Assembly: GCF_022163125.1 (NCBI RefSeq)
Contig: NZ_CP091881.1
Span: 1,426,001-1,490,000, forward strand
DNA length: 64,000 bases
Source of the DNA: Paenibacillus sp. HWE-109
GTDB lineage: Bacteria > Bacillota > Bacilli > Paenibacillales > NBRC-103111
Reading direction: 5' to 3'
The first letter of the stretch is position 1. The number at the start of each line of letters is the position of its first letter. The translations under genes and the position numbers were made by a program. Of this stretch, positions 15,537-24,845 are shown one piece after another. The notes beneath the pieces were generated by a model that saw only the letters and a program-made list of their open reading frames with translations, had not been told where the DNA came from and did not search any database.

Positions 15537-17402
15537 ATGCTGTACAAATATGGAACGCGTTCCTTTCAAGATGTGATACTGGCAGAACAAGCGGCATTGC
15601 GCGGACTTCTGAACAGTTATGTACGGGAAAAGGAAATCAACGATCCCAGATGCCAAATTAGCACCCTGGAAGAAGTGGGGTTCGCTAAAGAGACGATAGA
15701 TTTTATGAAAAAGCCTGACACACAATGGTTTAAAATTGTGCTGCCTTTGACCCAAACTACGATTGTTGGACTTCTCAGCTATTATTCAATAACAGGTCAA
15801 CATCGGTATGGTTCCAATTTGTATGTTTCAACCAAGGGGGCGGCAATGTCAGCAACCCAGAAGGCATTTGGCGCCGTCAGCCCCCAGCAGATTGTTGAAC
15901 TTTTATTGCTCGAGGTCAGTTATAACGTGGATGATGCCATTAAGGAAAGTCTTCTACAGGCCATGCGGGAGCAGATTTCCAATAGTATCAGGAGAACAGC
16001 AATTTATGTGAGGCATGCGCAATTAAATGTTACGGAAGCCGGCGGCAATCCACTCGACTATACTCGTTCAGAGCAATCGATGGTGTATGGACATCCTTTC
16101 CATCCTACGCCCAAAAGTTCCGAAGGGTTCTCGGACATTGATTTGAGTCAATATGCACCAGAAATGGGCGCTGTCTTTGCTTTGCATTACATGGCTGTGT
16201 CCAATGAACTCCTATGTGAGGAGTGGATTGGCAAGCGTCCCATGCCACCTTCAACGATTGTTGCGGCTGCGCAGATCAAGCTTGGAGAGCGCTTTGAGAC
16301 ATACAGCCTGCTGCCGATTCACCCTTGGCAGATGAAATATGTTAGCCAGCAGCCGCATGTTCAAGCGTTAATGAGTCAGAGCAAGCTGATTGATTTGGGG
16401 CCGCTTGGTTTGGAAGATGGTCAGCAGGTCTACCCTACTTCCTCTGTGCGTACAGTATGGGATCCGAAGGAGCGTTTGTTTTACAAGCTGCCCTTGCATG
16501 TGCGGATAACGAATTTCATCCGTGAAAATACCGTTGATCAGGTACGCCGCACGATGGATGCTTCGATCATTTTGCATGCCTTCCAGTCAGGTCGTAGAGC
16601 AGGCATGTATCCAGGCATGGACATTTTAGCTGAGACTGGCTTTCAAACCATTCATGTTCCTAATATCCCTGTGCATGAACAGGAGGAGTTATTTGCCTCC
16701 TTTGCCGTCGTGTACCGTCAAGCCGAGCAGTTGACGATGGAGGAGCAGTCAGCCTGTTTCGTCGTAGCCGCTTTGCTGGAGCAGCCGCCAGACGGCAAAG
16801 AGCCGTTGCTGTTTAAGGCGGTTCGCCAATCCAATCAGGGACTTCTGCCGAATTGGGAAGGCTGGCTTGCTGCTTATTTGAAATTGTCCATGCTTCCCCT
16901 TCTTCATTTGTTTGCTGAACAGGGCATAAGTTTGGAGGCGCATGTGCAAAACTCCTTGATTGTACTTGAACAAGGAGCCCCCGTTCGCTATTACGTGCGT
17001 GATTTGGAAGGAATCAGTGTGAACCTCAACCTAGCAGAGAAGCAGGGATGGACACCGCATTTGATTCCGGCGGACAGTCCAGTACTGTACACGGAGGCAG
17101 AGGCGTGGAAGAGGCTGAAATACTACTTTTTCGTTAACCATTTGGGCGCGCTCATTCATACGATTGCCCGTTGCAATGAAGAAGATGAAGCTTCTTATTG
17201 GCAAATTGTTCGCCGTGTTCTCATACACGAGTTGACTCTTATGAAGGCTAACCATCCATCCAGTGGATATCTGCATGATTTAGTGGAAAATCCGCTTTTT
17301 CCGGCAAAAGCCAACTTTATCAGCCGATTTGAGCAGCGAAGTGAAGCACCTGATTATGTGCAAATACCAAATCCAATTTATCACAGCGGGAGGGACGTAT
17401 GA
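15537..17402 (+). CDS. IucA/IucC-type NIS siderophore synthetase 1
   Basis: The 621-residue protein is an NRPS-independent siderophore synthetase: GHPFHPTPKSSEGF (about 183-196, adenylation substrate motif), LLPIHPWQ (about 260), SVRTVWDP, KLPLHVRITN and EAHVQNSLIVLE with DLEG (about 465-490, nucleotide and metal binding). These enzymes adenylate a carboxylate such as citrate or 2-oxoglutarate and amidate it with an amine. AGGAGG at 15521-15526 supports the ATG at 15537; an ATG at 15529 is in another frame. It occupies the position of sbnC, directly after sbnB, but which of the three condensations it performs cannot be read safely. Its stop overlaps the next start by four bases. Confidence 0.88.
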   Translation: MLYKYGTRSFQDVILAEQAALRGLLNSYVREKEINDPRCQISTLEEVGFAKETIDFMKKPDTQWFKIVLPLTQTTIVGLLSYYSITGQHRYGSNLYVSTKGAAMSATQKAFGAVSPQQIVELLLLEVSYNVDDAIKESLLQAMREQISNSIRRTAIYVRHAQLNVTEAGGNPLDYTRSEQSMVYGHPFHPTPKSSEGFSDIDLSQYAPEMGAVFALHYMAVSNELLCEEWIGKRPMPPSTIVAAAQIKLGERFETYSLLPIHPWQMKYVSQQPHVQALMSQSKLIDLGPLGLEDGQQVYPTSSVRTVWDPKERLFYKLPLHVRITNFIRENTVDQVRRTMDASIILHAFQSGRRAGMYPGMDILAETGFQTIHVPNIPVHEQEELFASFAVVYRQAEQLTMEEQSACFVVAALLEQPPDGKEPLLFKAVRQSNQGLLPNWEGWLAAYLKLSMLPLLHLFAEQGISLEAHVQNSLIVLEQGAPVRYYVRDLEGISVNLNLAEKQGWTPHLIPADSPVLYTEAEAWKRLKYYFFVNHLGALIHTIARCNEEDEASYWQIVRRVLIHELTLMKANHPSSGYLHDLVENPLFPAKANFISRFEQRSEAPDYVQIPNPIYHSGRDV

Positions 17403-19249
17403 TCGGTCAGCAAATCCAAGAAAAACCAGCAGTCCTATCAGGCAGCACATGGCTTGCTGCGCTGCAATCGCCTGAATATGCCAGAGTGGAGAAACGAATA
17501 TTACGGCAATTGGTGGAGTCGTTGCTGTTTGAACGAATTATCGATTGTTCTACATCGAAGGAGCCTATTTCAGCGGTTTCGAGTGAATCGCGTTTCGTTA
17601 TGAAGGGGGTCTCTACGGAGGGATTGCCGCTTATCTACCAATGCTGGGGCAGCCTCAAGATAAGTTTCGGCCGTATTCGCTTGAGTCGCCAGAAGGGGAT
17701 TGAACGCGTTGGACCAGATGGCGTCACCTCGGAGGCGCGGTTGGAACATTTCTTAGGGGAGGTGCTCGCTCCTCTTATCCCTGTCAACCAACTGCCTATG
17801 TTTATAGAAGAATTGGAACAGACGCTTATCAAAGACACCCAGGCCCAGTATGTCAATCCGAATCGTGAACTGTCTGGTCTTGAACGCGAGTACGATGCGC
17901 TGGAAGCGAATGTGATGGATGGCCATCCTTACCATCCCTGCTACAAGTCCAGGATCGGCTTCAATTTGGATGATAATTGGATGTATGGGCCTGAGTTTAA
18001 ACCAATGATCAAACCCGTATGGCTTGCAGTTGCGAGGGATGAAAGTTCGGCTGCTTATTCCTCAGCATTGCATGACGAGACATGGATCTCATCCGAGCTG
18101 GGTGAGGAAGTGGTAGCCGGCTTTAGATCCAAGCTTGCAGCCTTTGGCAAAGATCTCTCAAACTATCGGCTGATTCCGGTTCACCCTTGGCAATGGAGGG
18201 AAACGATTATTCGCGTCTTTCATCGCCAGCTGGCAGATGGACGGATCATCCTGATCGGCGAGGGGGCGGAGCCGTATGCTCCCCAGCAATCGATTCGTAC
18301 ACTTGCTAATGTTCATTCTAAGGAGAAGCCCTATCTCAAGCTTCCGATGAGCCTGACGAATACGTCAACAAGTCGAATGCTTGCCAAGCATACGGTTCTG
18401 AATGCCCCGCTAATTTCGGATTGGCTGTATTCTCTTGTCCAGGACGATCCTGATGCCAAGCGGCTTGATTTTGTGCTTTTGCGTGAAGTTGCAGGCGTGG
18501 CATACGATCATGAAACATGGCCGGAAAAGCTACGATCACGGGCGTATGGCGCGCTTGGCGCTATTTGGCGGGAAAGTTTGCACCCTTATTTGCGTGGCAA
18601 TGAGCAGGCTGTCCCTTATAATGCGCTAACCTCAGTGGACCGCTCGAGCCGTCTGCTCATTGATCCATGGGTGCAGGATATGGGCGTTGAAGCCTGGACT
18701 AACCAATTGCTGCAAGTAACGATAGAGCCTTTGATTCATTTATTATTTGCTCACGGCGTGGCACTGGAGACACATGCTCAGAATATTATTTTAATTCATT
18801 GTGAAGGGGTACCGGTTCGCGTTGCTTTTAAGGATTTTCATGATGGTATCCGCTTCTCACGTGAACATTTGGCTAATCCGGCAGGCTGTCCAAGGCTGTA
18901 TACGCTGCCTGCCCATCATGCAAGAATCAATCCGAATTCCTTCATTGAAACAAAGGACGCCTCGATTGTGCGTGATTTCGTGCATGATGCCTTCTTTTTT
19001 ATCAATTTAACAGAACTTTGTTTATTTCTTGAAGAGCATTATGAGCTGTCCGAAGCTTATTTCTGGGAAGCAGCCGCTCAGATTATACATCGTTACAGGC
19101 AGGCGCATCCACAGCATGAAGTGCGTTATCAAGCGTTTGATTTATTTGCAGAAACGATCCAAGTTGAGCAGTTGACCGCACGACGACTATTCGGAGATTC
19201 CGAAGTTCGGCTCCAGGAAGTACCCAATCCACTGCATAGGTTTAGGTGA
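17399..19249 (+). CDS. IucA/IucC-type NIS siderophore synthetase 2
   Basis: The 616-residue protein shows a complete NIS synthetase motif set: MDGHPYHPCYKSRIGF (about 177-192), LIPVHPWQWRE (about 259), QSIRTLANV, KLPMSLTNTSTSRML and ETHAQNIILIH with FKDFHDGIRF (about 455-485). The start overlaps the stop of synthetase 1 (ATGA), implying coupled translation and balanced amounts. The SLTNTSTSRML stretch is typical of citrate-using members such as SbnE and SbnF, so I infer that this enzyme builds a citryl amide. The exact amine, diaminopropionate or diaminoethane, is not determined. Confidence 0.88.
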   Translation: MIGQQIQEKPAVLSGSTWLAALQSPEYARVEKRILRQLVESLLFERIIDCSTSKEPISAVSSESRFVMKGVSTEGLPLIYQCWGSLKISFGRIRLSRQKGIERVGPDGVTSEARLEHFLGEVLAPLIPVNQLPMFIEELEQTLIKDTQAQYVNPNRELSGLEREYDALEANVMDGHPYHPCYKSRIGFNLDDNWMYGPEFKPMIKPVWLAVARDESSAAYSSALHDETWISSELGEEVVAGFRSKLAAFGKDLSNYRLIPVHPWQWRETIIRVFHRQLADGRIILIGEGAEPYAPQQSIRTLANVHSKEKPYLKLPMSLTNTSTSRMLAKHTVLNAPLISDWLYSLVQDDPDAKRLDFVLLREVAGVAYDHETWPEKLRSRAYGALGAIWRESLHPYLRGNEQAVPYNALTSVDRSSRLLIDPWVQDMGVEAWTNQLLQVTIEPLIHLLFAHGVALETHAQNIILIHCEGVPVRVAFKDFHDGIRFSREHLANPAGCPRLYTLPAHHARINPNSFIETKDASIVRDFVHDAFFFINLTELCLFLEEHYELSEAYFWEAAAQIIHRYRQAHPQHEVRYQAFDLFAETIQVEQLTARRLFGDSEVRLQEVPNPLHRFR

Positions 19250-20022
19250 ATCAGATGCTCAAAGAGAATAAACTTAAGCAAAAACTAAAAAATGGCATCC
19301 CCGTATTCGGTTTGCTGGTCTCTATTCCCTCAGCGCTCGTCGTCGAAATGATCGGCTGTGCCGATTATGACTTCATTATCATCGACAATGAGCATGTGCA
19401 GGTGAATCCGGAAACACTTGAGCATATGATACGGGCGGCTGAAGCCGTTGACTTGATTGCTCTTGTACGCGTGTCCGAGCCTAATGCGAAGGAAATATTA
19501 CGAGCACTTGATGCGGGGGCGTTAGGTATTGTTGTCCCGCAAGTGGAAAGTAGAGAGCAAATGGAGCAGATCGTACGTTCCTGCAAATATGCTCCGCTTG
19601 GAAACCGCAGTCTCAACAGCGGGCGGGCCGGCATATTCGGGAAGCATGATCTAGCGGCCTATGTCCAAAGAGCCAATGAGGAAATCATGGTCGTCCCCAT
19701 GATCGAAACGAGAGCGGGCGTGGAGATGGCCCATGACATTTTGTCCGTGTCAGGGGTTGATATGGTATTGGAGGGGGCGGCTGATTTATCGCAGTCCTAC
19801 GGCATCCCTTGGCAAACCCGCCATCCAGTTGTCAAAGAAGCTCTGCGGCAAGTAGCTGCAACTGCGAAGCAATGTCATGTTCCTTACTGTGCAATCCCGC
19901 GAGCGCCGGAAGATTTTGCAGAATGGTTGGAGTTAGGTATTCAAGCATTTGTGCTTGGGGATGAACGAGGCGTTGCCTTCCGGGCTCTGAAAGCACATCT
20001 TCAAGGTTTCGTTCAAAGCTAG
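19246..20022 (+). CDS. sbnG: SbnG-like citrate synthase (HpcH/HpaI aldolase fold)
   Basis: The 258-residue protein belongs to the HpcH/HpaI aldolase family, with IIIDNEHVQVNPETLEHMIRAAEA, the metal-site region IVVPQVES and MVLEGAADLSQSYGIPWQTRHP. SbnG of S. aureus, almost the same length, makes citrate from oxaloacetate and acetyl-CoA for staphyloferrin B, independently of the TCA cycle. The start used is GTG at 19246, overlapping the previous stop by four bases; an in-frame ATG at 19255 is an alternative. Its place between two synthetases and sbnH supports SbnG over a catabolic aldolase. Confidence 0.88.
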   Translation: MNQMLKENKLKQKLKNGIPVFGLLVSIPSALVVEMIGCADYDFIIIDNEHVQVNPETLEHMIRAAEAVDLIALVRVSEPNAKEILRALDAGALGIVVPQVESREQMEQIVRSCKYAPLGNRSLNSGRAGIFGKHDLAAYVQRANEEIMVVPMIETRAGVEMAHDILSVSGVDMVLEGAADLSQSYGIPWQTRHPVVKEALRQVAATAKQCHVPYCAIPRAPEDFAEWLELGIQAFVLGDERGVAFRALKAHLQGFVQS

Positions 20023-20058
20023 ATGGTCAATTCCCATGAAAGGTGTGAATAAGCGTTC

Positions 20059-21261
20059 ATGATACAAAGTGTGTTGGATAATAAGGTATTAACAACGATT
20101 CAGCAGTGGAAAGAAACGCATGCCCAGCCGATCTCTGCCTTTATCTATGATTTGCAAGGCTTGCAAGAGCATGCGAGGCGAACCGTTAGCGGACTGCCAC
20201 AAGGATGCAGCCTGTTTTACGCAATGAAAGCTAATCCAGCCAAAGAAATTTTGCAATGTTTGGAGCCAATCGTGTACGGCTTCGAAGCGGCTTCCATTGG
20301 GGAAATTAGGAAGATACGCGAGGTGTCGGCAGATAAGCCTGTTATCTTCGGCGGACCCGGCAAGAAGGATGCTGAGATTGAAGAAGCCTTGGAGCTTGGC
20401 GTTAAGCTGATTCATGCTGAAAGTACACTTGAATTGAGACGTATTTCGCTTATTGCAGCTCGCCTTGGCGTCCAAGCCTCCGTTTTGATTCGGGTAAATC
20501 TCAGAGCATCGTTTCCTGAAGCTACGCTTGTTATGGCGGGACGGCCGACACAGTTTGGAATTGACGAGGAGCAGGTTGCTGAAGCCATTGAATTAGCCCT
20601 GTCGCTGCCGCATGTGCAGTTGGAAGGATTCCACCTGCATTCCATTTCCAATAATCTGGATGCCAGCTTGCACGTCAGATTAATTTCCGTCTACCTTGAA
20701 CGTGTTAGGGGCTGGAAGGAGCGTTTCGGACTTCAATTGTCTTATTTAAACGCTGGAGGCGGCTTTGGGATTTCCTATACAGATATGGAACGCAAATTTG
20801 AGTGGGATACCTTTACGTCCGGGCTTCGTACAGTTGTGCAGGAGCAGGGAATAGCTGGCGTTGAGCTGTTGTTTGAGCCAGGCCGCTATTTGGCGGCAGC
20901 CTGCGGCTTCTATGCCACAGAGGTTGTTGATCTGAAATGCAACCATGATAAGCATTATGCGATTTTACGCGGTGGCTCGCATCATTTTAGACTGCCAGGC
21001 GCTTGGCAGCACAGCCATCCTTTCGAGGTTGTGCCTGTGGAGCGATGGGATTATCCGTTTGCAAGGCCAGAAATTCAGGATAAGGAAATAACCGTAGCGG
21101 GTGAGTTGTGTACGCCAAAAGACGTGCTTGCAAGAGACATTCATGTTGCTCGTCTTCGCGTCGGAGATATTGTGCTTTTTCGTCTTGCGGGAGCTTATGG
21201 CTGGACGATTTCAGCCCATGATTTCCTGAGCCATGAGCATCCTGAGCATATTTTTCTTTAA
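20059..21261 (+). CDS. sbnH: SbnH-like PLP decarboxylase
   Basis: The 400-residue enzyme is a fold-type III PLP decarboxylase (alanine racemase/DAP decarboxylase fold), the same length as S. aureus SbnH. It shows the PLP lysine in FYAMKANP (Lys57), HLHSISNN, LNAGGGFGISY, LLFEPGRYL and the C-terminal GELCTPKDVLARD that contributes the active-site cysteine from the other subunit. SbnH decarboxylates citryl-diaminopropionate to citryl-diaminoethane. AAAGGTGTG lies about 13 bases before the ATG. Absence of lysine genes nearby and the operon context exclude a housekeeping DAP decarboxylase. Confidence 0.88.
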   Translation: MIQSVLDNKVLTTIQQWKETHAQPISAFIYDLQGLQEHARRTVSGLPQGCSLFYAMKANPAKEILQCLEPIVYGFEAASIGEIRKIREVSADKPVIFGGPGKKDAEIEEALELGVKLIHAESTLELRRISLIAARLGVQASVLIRVNLRASFPEATLVMAGRPTQFGIDEEQVAEAIELALSLPHVQLEGFHLHSISNNLDASLHVRLISVYLERVRGWKERFGLQLSYLNAGGGFGISYTDMERKFEWDTFTSGLRTVVQEQGIAGVELLFEPGRYLAAACGFYATEVVDLKCNHDKHYAILRGGSHHFRLPGAWQHSHPFEVVPVERWDYPFARPEIQDKEITVAGELCTPKDVLARDIHVARLRVGDIVLFRLAGAYGWTISAHDFLSHEHPEHIFL

Positions 21262-21275
21262 AGGGGGACTTCACA

Positions 21276-23372
21276 ATGGGACGACAAACCGTCCAAGAAG
21301 CTTCAGCTCATGGAGCTATTGCAAGCGAATCGCAGGAGCGTATATGCATGGATTTAGTTAATGCGCTGCTGGCGGAGGGCATACTAGAAGAGGATGGCAG
21401 AGGTGAACTGGTGGAATTGTCAGAGATGACAGAGATCTCCGCCGGTTTGCGGTCATTCTTGGAAACTCAGAAACATACCGGCCTCTATTTCCGTTGGTGG
21501 GTGAATCGCGAGTTAGGTCGATTTCTGATTTTTCCTGTGCGTCCAGCTGTAGTCCAGGCGATCTCTTATTGCTTTGGCGGTGGTGTATATGAAGTGAATG
21601 AAATGAACCAAAGATCCGCGAGCGATGGGAAACCGTACAGCAGGGAAATCGGGCCTACCAGGATTGATGCCATGAAGCTGTTGGAACTGGTTGCAGAGCA
21701 GCGCTATGCGCATCATGAGAGGAATGGAGATAATGAAGGGGCATCGCGATTAAAAGAGCTGCTCCGGCTGTCGCTAGAACAGACAAGTTGGGCAGACGCT
21801 TACGCTGCTAGTACGCGCGATTCCTCGTATGCTGCTCATGCAAATGGGGCTCACGCAAATGCTGCTCACGTAAATGCTGGTCAAGCAAATGCTAATGACA
21901 CAGATACAATTCAAACAAATGCAGCTCACCCAAAAACCGATCACGCGGCATGGCGTCTCATTGCGTTAGAGCGCCAAGCTGCATGGCGGGATCGTCCTTT
22001 TCATCCTGTAGCCAAGGCAAAGGGCGGCTGGACACAAGCCGATTATGAGGCCTTCAGCGCAGAAGCTGGGCAACCCATTACACTGGAGTGGTTGGCCGTA
22101 AGCAAGGCGTTTATATACAGCGGCAAGGCAAGTGAGGAGGGTGCCTTAGCTGCGCTCACACCTGCCGATTTGCTGCTTGCACCTGAGGAACGCATGGCTG
22201 TGCATAAAGCGATGGAGCTGAAAGGACTGTCGCAAGAGCTGTATATTGCGCTGCCTGTGCATCCATGGCAGCGAACAGCCATGCTGCCGCAAATGCTGCA
22301 AGAAGAGTTGGAATCGGGTATTTGTATTCCCCTTGATGTGCAAACAGGCGTTTACTACGCGACTTCATCTGCGCGATCGTTGGCGCCTCGGAATGGGAGC
22401 AACCGGCATCTGAAGCTGCCGCTTGGCATCGTTTCACTTGGTGCCGTTCGTTATTTGCCTGCTGTCCACATGATGAACGGTGAGCGAGGCCAGCGACTGC
22501 TGGAGCAGGCACAAATGTACGATTCAGTGCTGAAAGAGCAGCTATTCCTATGCGATGAAAAGACTTGGTGGGCTTATCTGCCTGCAAGCGGCGACTTTTT
22601 TGCGGATTCTCCCCGGCATCTTTCTGCTTTGATACGTCAATATCCAGCTGCACTCACGGAAACGGAAAATATTCGCTTATTGCCGATGTCGGCTTTGGCA
22701 GCTTACCCGCGAGATGGCCAAGAAACGATACTTGATATCTGGATAAGGGAGCGGAACATGCCTCATTCGGCAGAATCTGCTGCCACCCTATTCGGCGAGG
22801 TATGCCTCACATTCCTCACGATTTGTCTGCGTCTGTTCCAATGCGGCGTGATGCCGGAAATCCACGGTCAAAACGTACTCCTGATCCTAAAAGATCAAGT
22901 GATTAGCGGTTTGCTTTTACGCGATCATGACTCCGTTCGTTTGCATGTGCCTTGGATGACAAGAAACGGACTGGATGATCCGCAATATAAGATGAAGCCA
23001 GGTTATCCGAATTCGCTGTATAACGTAACGCCGCAGAAGCTGCTGGTTTATTTGCAGACACTGGGCATTCAAGTGAATCTTTATGCCATTCTTGAGGCCA
23101 TAGCTGAGCAATTTAAAATGGATGAGAAGCAACTCTGGTTCATTGTATTGGAGAGTTTGCAGCAGGCTATCGTTCTTGCTGAGCTGCCGGAAGATGTGAA
23201 GGCTGTAATCATAGCCTACATGCTTGATCAGCCGAAATGGCCATGGAAAAACTTGATCCGACCATTATTGGAACAGGAAGGGCCCGTTTCAGGCAGCATG
23301 CCAGCGAGTATGGGAGAAACGGTGAATCCCTTCCGGCAGATTTCGCGTCTTCTGGATGCAAATTCTATTTAG
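21276..23372 (+). CDS. Enlarged IucA/IucC-type NIS siderophore synthetase 3
   Basis: The 698-residue protein is about 80 residues longer than its two paralogues in the operon. The motifs LPVHPWQRTAML, SSARSLAPRN, KLPLGIVSLGAVRYL, EIHGQNVLLIL and LRDHDSVRL place it in the IucA/IucC family. The usual GHPxHP motif is changed to DRPFHPVAKAKGGW. Extra length comes partly from a linker made of Ala-His-Ala-Asn repeats (about residues 187-206), coded by a 15-base tandem repeat. AAAGGGGGA precedes the ATG. It is the last gene of the operon. With synthetases 1 and 2 it gives the three condensations needed for staphyloferrin B, but the altered motif and poor conservation leave open a different substrate or reduced activity. 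Confidence 0.83.
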   Translation: MGRQTVQEASAHGAIASESQERICMDLVNALLAEGILEEDGRGELVELSEMTEISAGLRSFLETQKHTGLYFRWWVNRELGRFLIFPVRPAVVQAISYCFGGGVYEVNEMNQRSASDGKPYSREIGPTRIDAMKLLELVAEQRYAHHERNGDNEGASRLKELLRLSLEQTSWADAYAASTRDSSYAAHANGAHANAAHVNAGQANANDTDTIQTNAAHPKTDHAAWRLIALERQAAWRDRPFHPVAKAKGGWTQADYEAFSAEAGQPITLEWLAVSKAFIYSGKASEEGALAALTPADLLLAPEERMAVHKAMELKGLSQELYIALPVHPWQRTAMLPQMLQEELESGICIPLDVQTGVYYATSSARSLAPRNGSNRHLKLPLGIVSLGAVRYLPAVHMMNGERGQRLLEQAQMYDSVLKEQLFLCDEKTWWAYLPASGDFFADSPRHLSALIRQYPAALTETENIRLLPMSALAAYPRDGQETILDIWIRERNMPHSAESAATLFGEVCLTFLTICLRLFQCGVMPEIHGQNVLLILKDQVISGLLLRDHDSVRLHVPWMTRNGLDDPQYKMKPGYPNSLYNVTPQKLLVYLQTLGIQVNLYAILEAIAEQFKMDEKQLWFIVLESLQQAIVLAELPEDVKAVIIAYMLDQPKWPWKNLIRPLLEQEGPVSGSMPASMGETVNPFRQISRLLDANSI
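21834..21893 (+). repeat. Four 15-bp tandem repeats inside synthetase 3
   Basis: Units GCTCACGCAAATGCT and close variants begin at 21834, 21849, 21864 and 21879 and encode AHANG, AHANA, AHVNA and GQANA. Being a multiple of three, unit gain or loss keeps the frame. A degenerate AHPK/DHAA stretch continues after it. Confidence 0.9.
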
Positions 23373-23407
23373 AATATTGGAGCGGGTTAGCTGGTATAAG
23401 GTGTTTG

Positions 23408-23440
23408 GAGACTGCTGGGATTTTTCCGGCAGTCTTTTTC
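23408..23440 (+). terminator. Intrinsic terminator of the siderophore operon
   Basis: Arms GACTGCTGG and CCGGCAGTC (one G-T pair) are followed by TTTTTC. It stands 36 bases after the stop of synthetase 3. Confidence 0.85.
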
Positions 23441-23828
23441 TGTTTCATAGCCGATTAGGGGGCTTTTACGCAAAACTTTGCTAATGTTGCGGCATGCGAT
23501 AATAGACAGCATAATAAGAGGAGTTCACTCAGCGGTCTCCCGCGGAGGGAACTACAGTACGCTATTATAGAAAAAAGTGCCTATATAGCGAGGTTGAGGG
23601 AACTATAGTACGCTATTTTGCTGTTTGCAGAGAAATTCAGCGTTTTTCGTGGTAATAAGACCCTGTAGTTCCGCTATTGGCCCCGTCCCCCTGCTATTTA
23701 TCTAAATAGCGTCCTGTAGTTCCCTAACAGGATTTATCGCTTTGACAAGGCTCATCTCTCAGGGCGGCGAAGCCGGTTTTCTCATTTGAACGAAAGAATA
23801 GGCAAGCAGCCAAAGGAGGCCCTATTGC
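23441..23828. other. Non-coding region with GGAACTAC-family repeats
   Basis: No gene is supported here. It contains forward units at about 23549 and 23610 (GGAACTA.AGTACGCTATT) and inverted units at about 23664 and 23710, followed by a GGCGGCGAAGCCGGTTTTCT stem-like stretch. Confidence 0.75.
23543..23790. repeat. Dispersed GGAACTAC..CGCTAT repeats, second locus
   Basis: Two forward units (GGGAACTACAGTACGCTATT near 23548) and two reverse units (AAATAGCGTCCTGTAGTTCC near 23704) are arranged head to head. The part 23660-23790 aligns almost throughout with 40646-40775, including the closing GGCGGC.AA.CCG.TTTTCT stretch. Confidence 0.8.
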
Positions 23829-24842
23829 ATGAAGTCTCATACCTCTGACCATATAAAAATGCCGCCAGGGTTCTGGGCAGGATTACGCCAACTAGGGATT
23901 GCCGCCCATGACGTAGCTCGCAAAGCACGGCTGCCGCTTACCATTATTACTGAACCAGCAGTCACCACCGCCCAGTATCTCGCGATCTGGCAAGCTTATT
24001 CCGATCTCATGGGTGACACAGCCAATGGAATTATCGAGCTGGCGACCGTTTTTGAAACAGCGAAGTACCCACCAGCCGTCTTAGCGGCTTACCACGCTCG
24101 TGATTACCGTGATGCTCTCAACCGAATGGCTCGGTACAAACAACTGTGCCCGCCTGAGAGCTTGCGTATCACCGAGGAGGGCGAGCATTGTACGATCGAT
24201 CTGGAATGGCTGGATAACGAGCAGCCCGTTCCGCCGTTGCTGGTCGGTATCACGCTGGTATTTCTTCTGGAGCTTGGGCGACGGGGCACAGGTCAACCTT
24301 TGACGGCGCAGTTCGTCGAATTATCGCATGCAATGGGCGATGTGCAGGTTCTTGAAGCATACTTCGGCTGCCGTATCCGGACTGGTTCAACATGCAACCG
24401 GTTGACGCTGCATCGCAAAGATCTGGACAAACCCTTTGTCTCCTATAACGAAGAATTGCTGGAGATTCTGACTCCTGTTATGGACCGATCGTTGGAGGAT
24501 CAGAGGAGCAGCCGCTCCATCACCGAGATGGTCAAATGGATCATGAAACGCAGCCTCACAGGAGGGCGAACCGACATTCAGACTGTCGCGAAGGAACTCA
24601 ATATGAGCGATCGTACTTTGCAGCGCCGACTAACTGATGAAAATACGAGCTTCAAGCGTCTGTTGACACAAGCTAGACATGAGCAGGCACGAAAGTACCT
24701 GGCAGACCCCTCGCTGGATATTAAAGAAGTGGCTTTCTTGATCGGATATGAAGACCAGAACTCGTTCTACCGCGCTTTCCGTCTATGGGAAGGCGATACG
24801 CCTTCAAATTGGCGTACTGCACATTTAGGTGCAAACTTCTAA
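23829..24842 (+). CDS. AraC-family regulator with arabinose-binding-like N-terminal domain
   Basis: The 337-residue protein has an N-terminal domain of the OruR/PF12625 type (about 20-205; PLTIITEPAVTTAQYLAIWQAYSDLMGD) and a C-terminal AraC domain (about 235-330) ending ...IGYEDQNSFYRAFRLWEGDTPSNWR. This domain pairing is commoner in Proteobacteria than in Bacillota. AAAGGAGG precedes the ATG. It is 109 bases upstream of an SDR gene and the gap carries a paired direct repeat of AraC type, so it most likely controls that gene. The inducer is unknown. Confidence 0.85.
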   Translation: MKSHTSDHIKMPPGFWAGLRQLGIAAHDVARKARLPLTIITEPAVTTAQYLAIWQAYSDLMGDTANGIIELATVFETAKYPPAVLAAYHARDYRDALNRMARYKQLCPPESLRITEEGEHCTIDLEWLDNEQPVPPLLVGITLVFLLELGRRGTGQPLTAQFVELSHAMGDVQVLEAYFGCRIRTGSTCNRLTLHRKDLDKPFVSYNEELLEILTPVMDRSLEDQRSSRSITEMVKWIMKRSLTGGRTDIQTVAKELNMSDRTLQRRLTDENTSFKRLLTQARHEQARKYLADPSLDIKEVAFLIGYEDQNSFYRAFRLWEGDTPSNWRTAHLGANF

Positions 24843-24845
24843 ACA

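Noticed and set aside
22156..22653. Minus-strand frame of 165 codons inside synthetase 3
   Set aside because: It is a shadow of a GC-richer coding region and the sense frame carries all family motifs.
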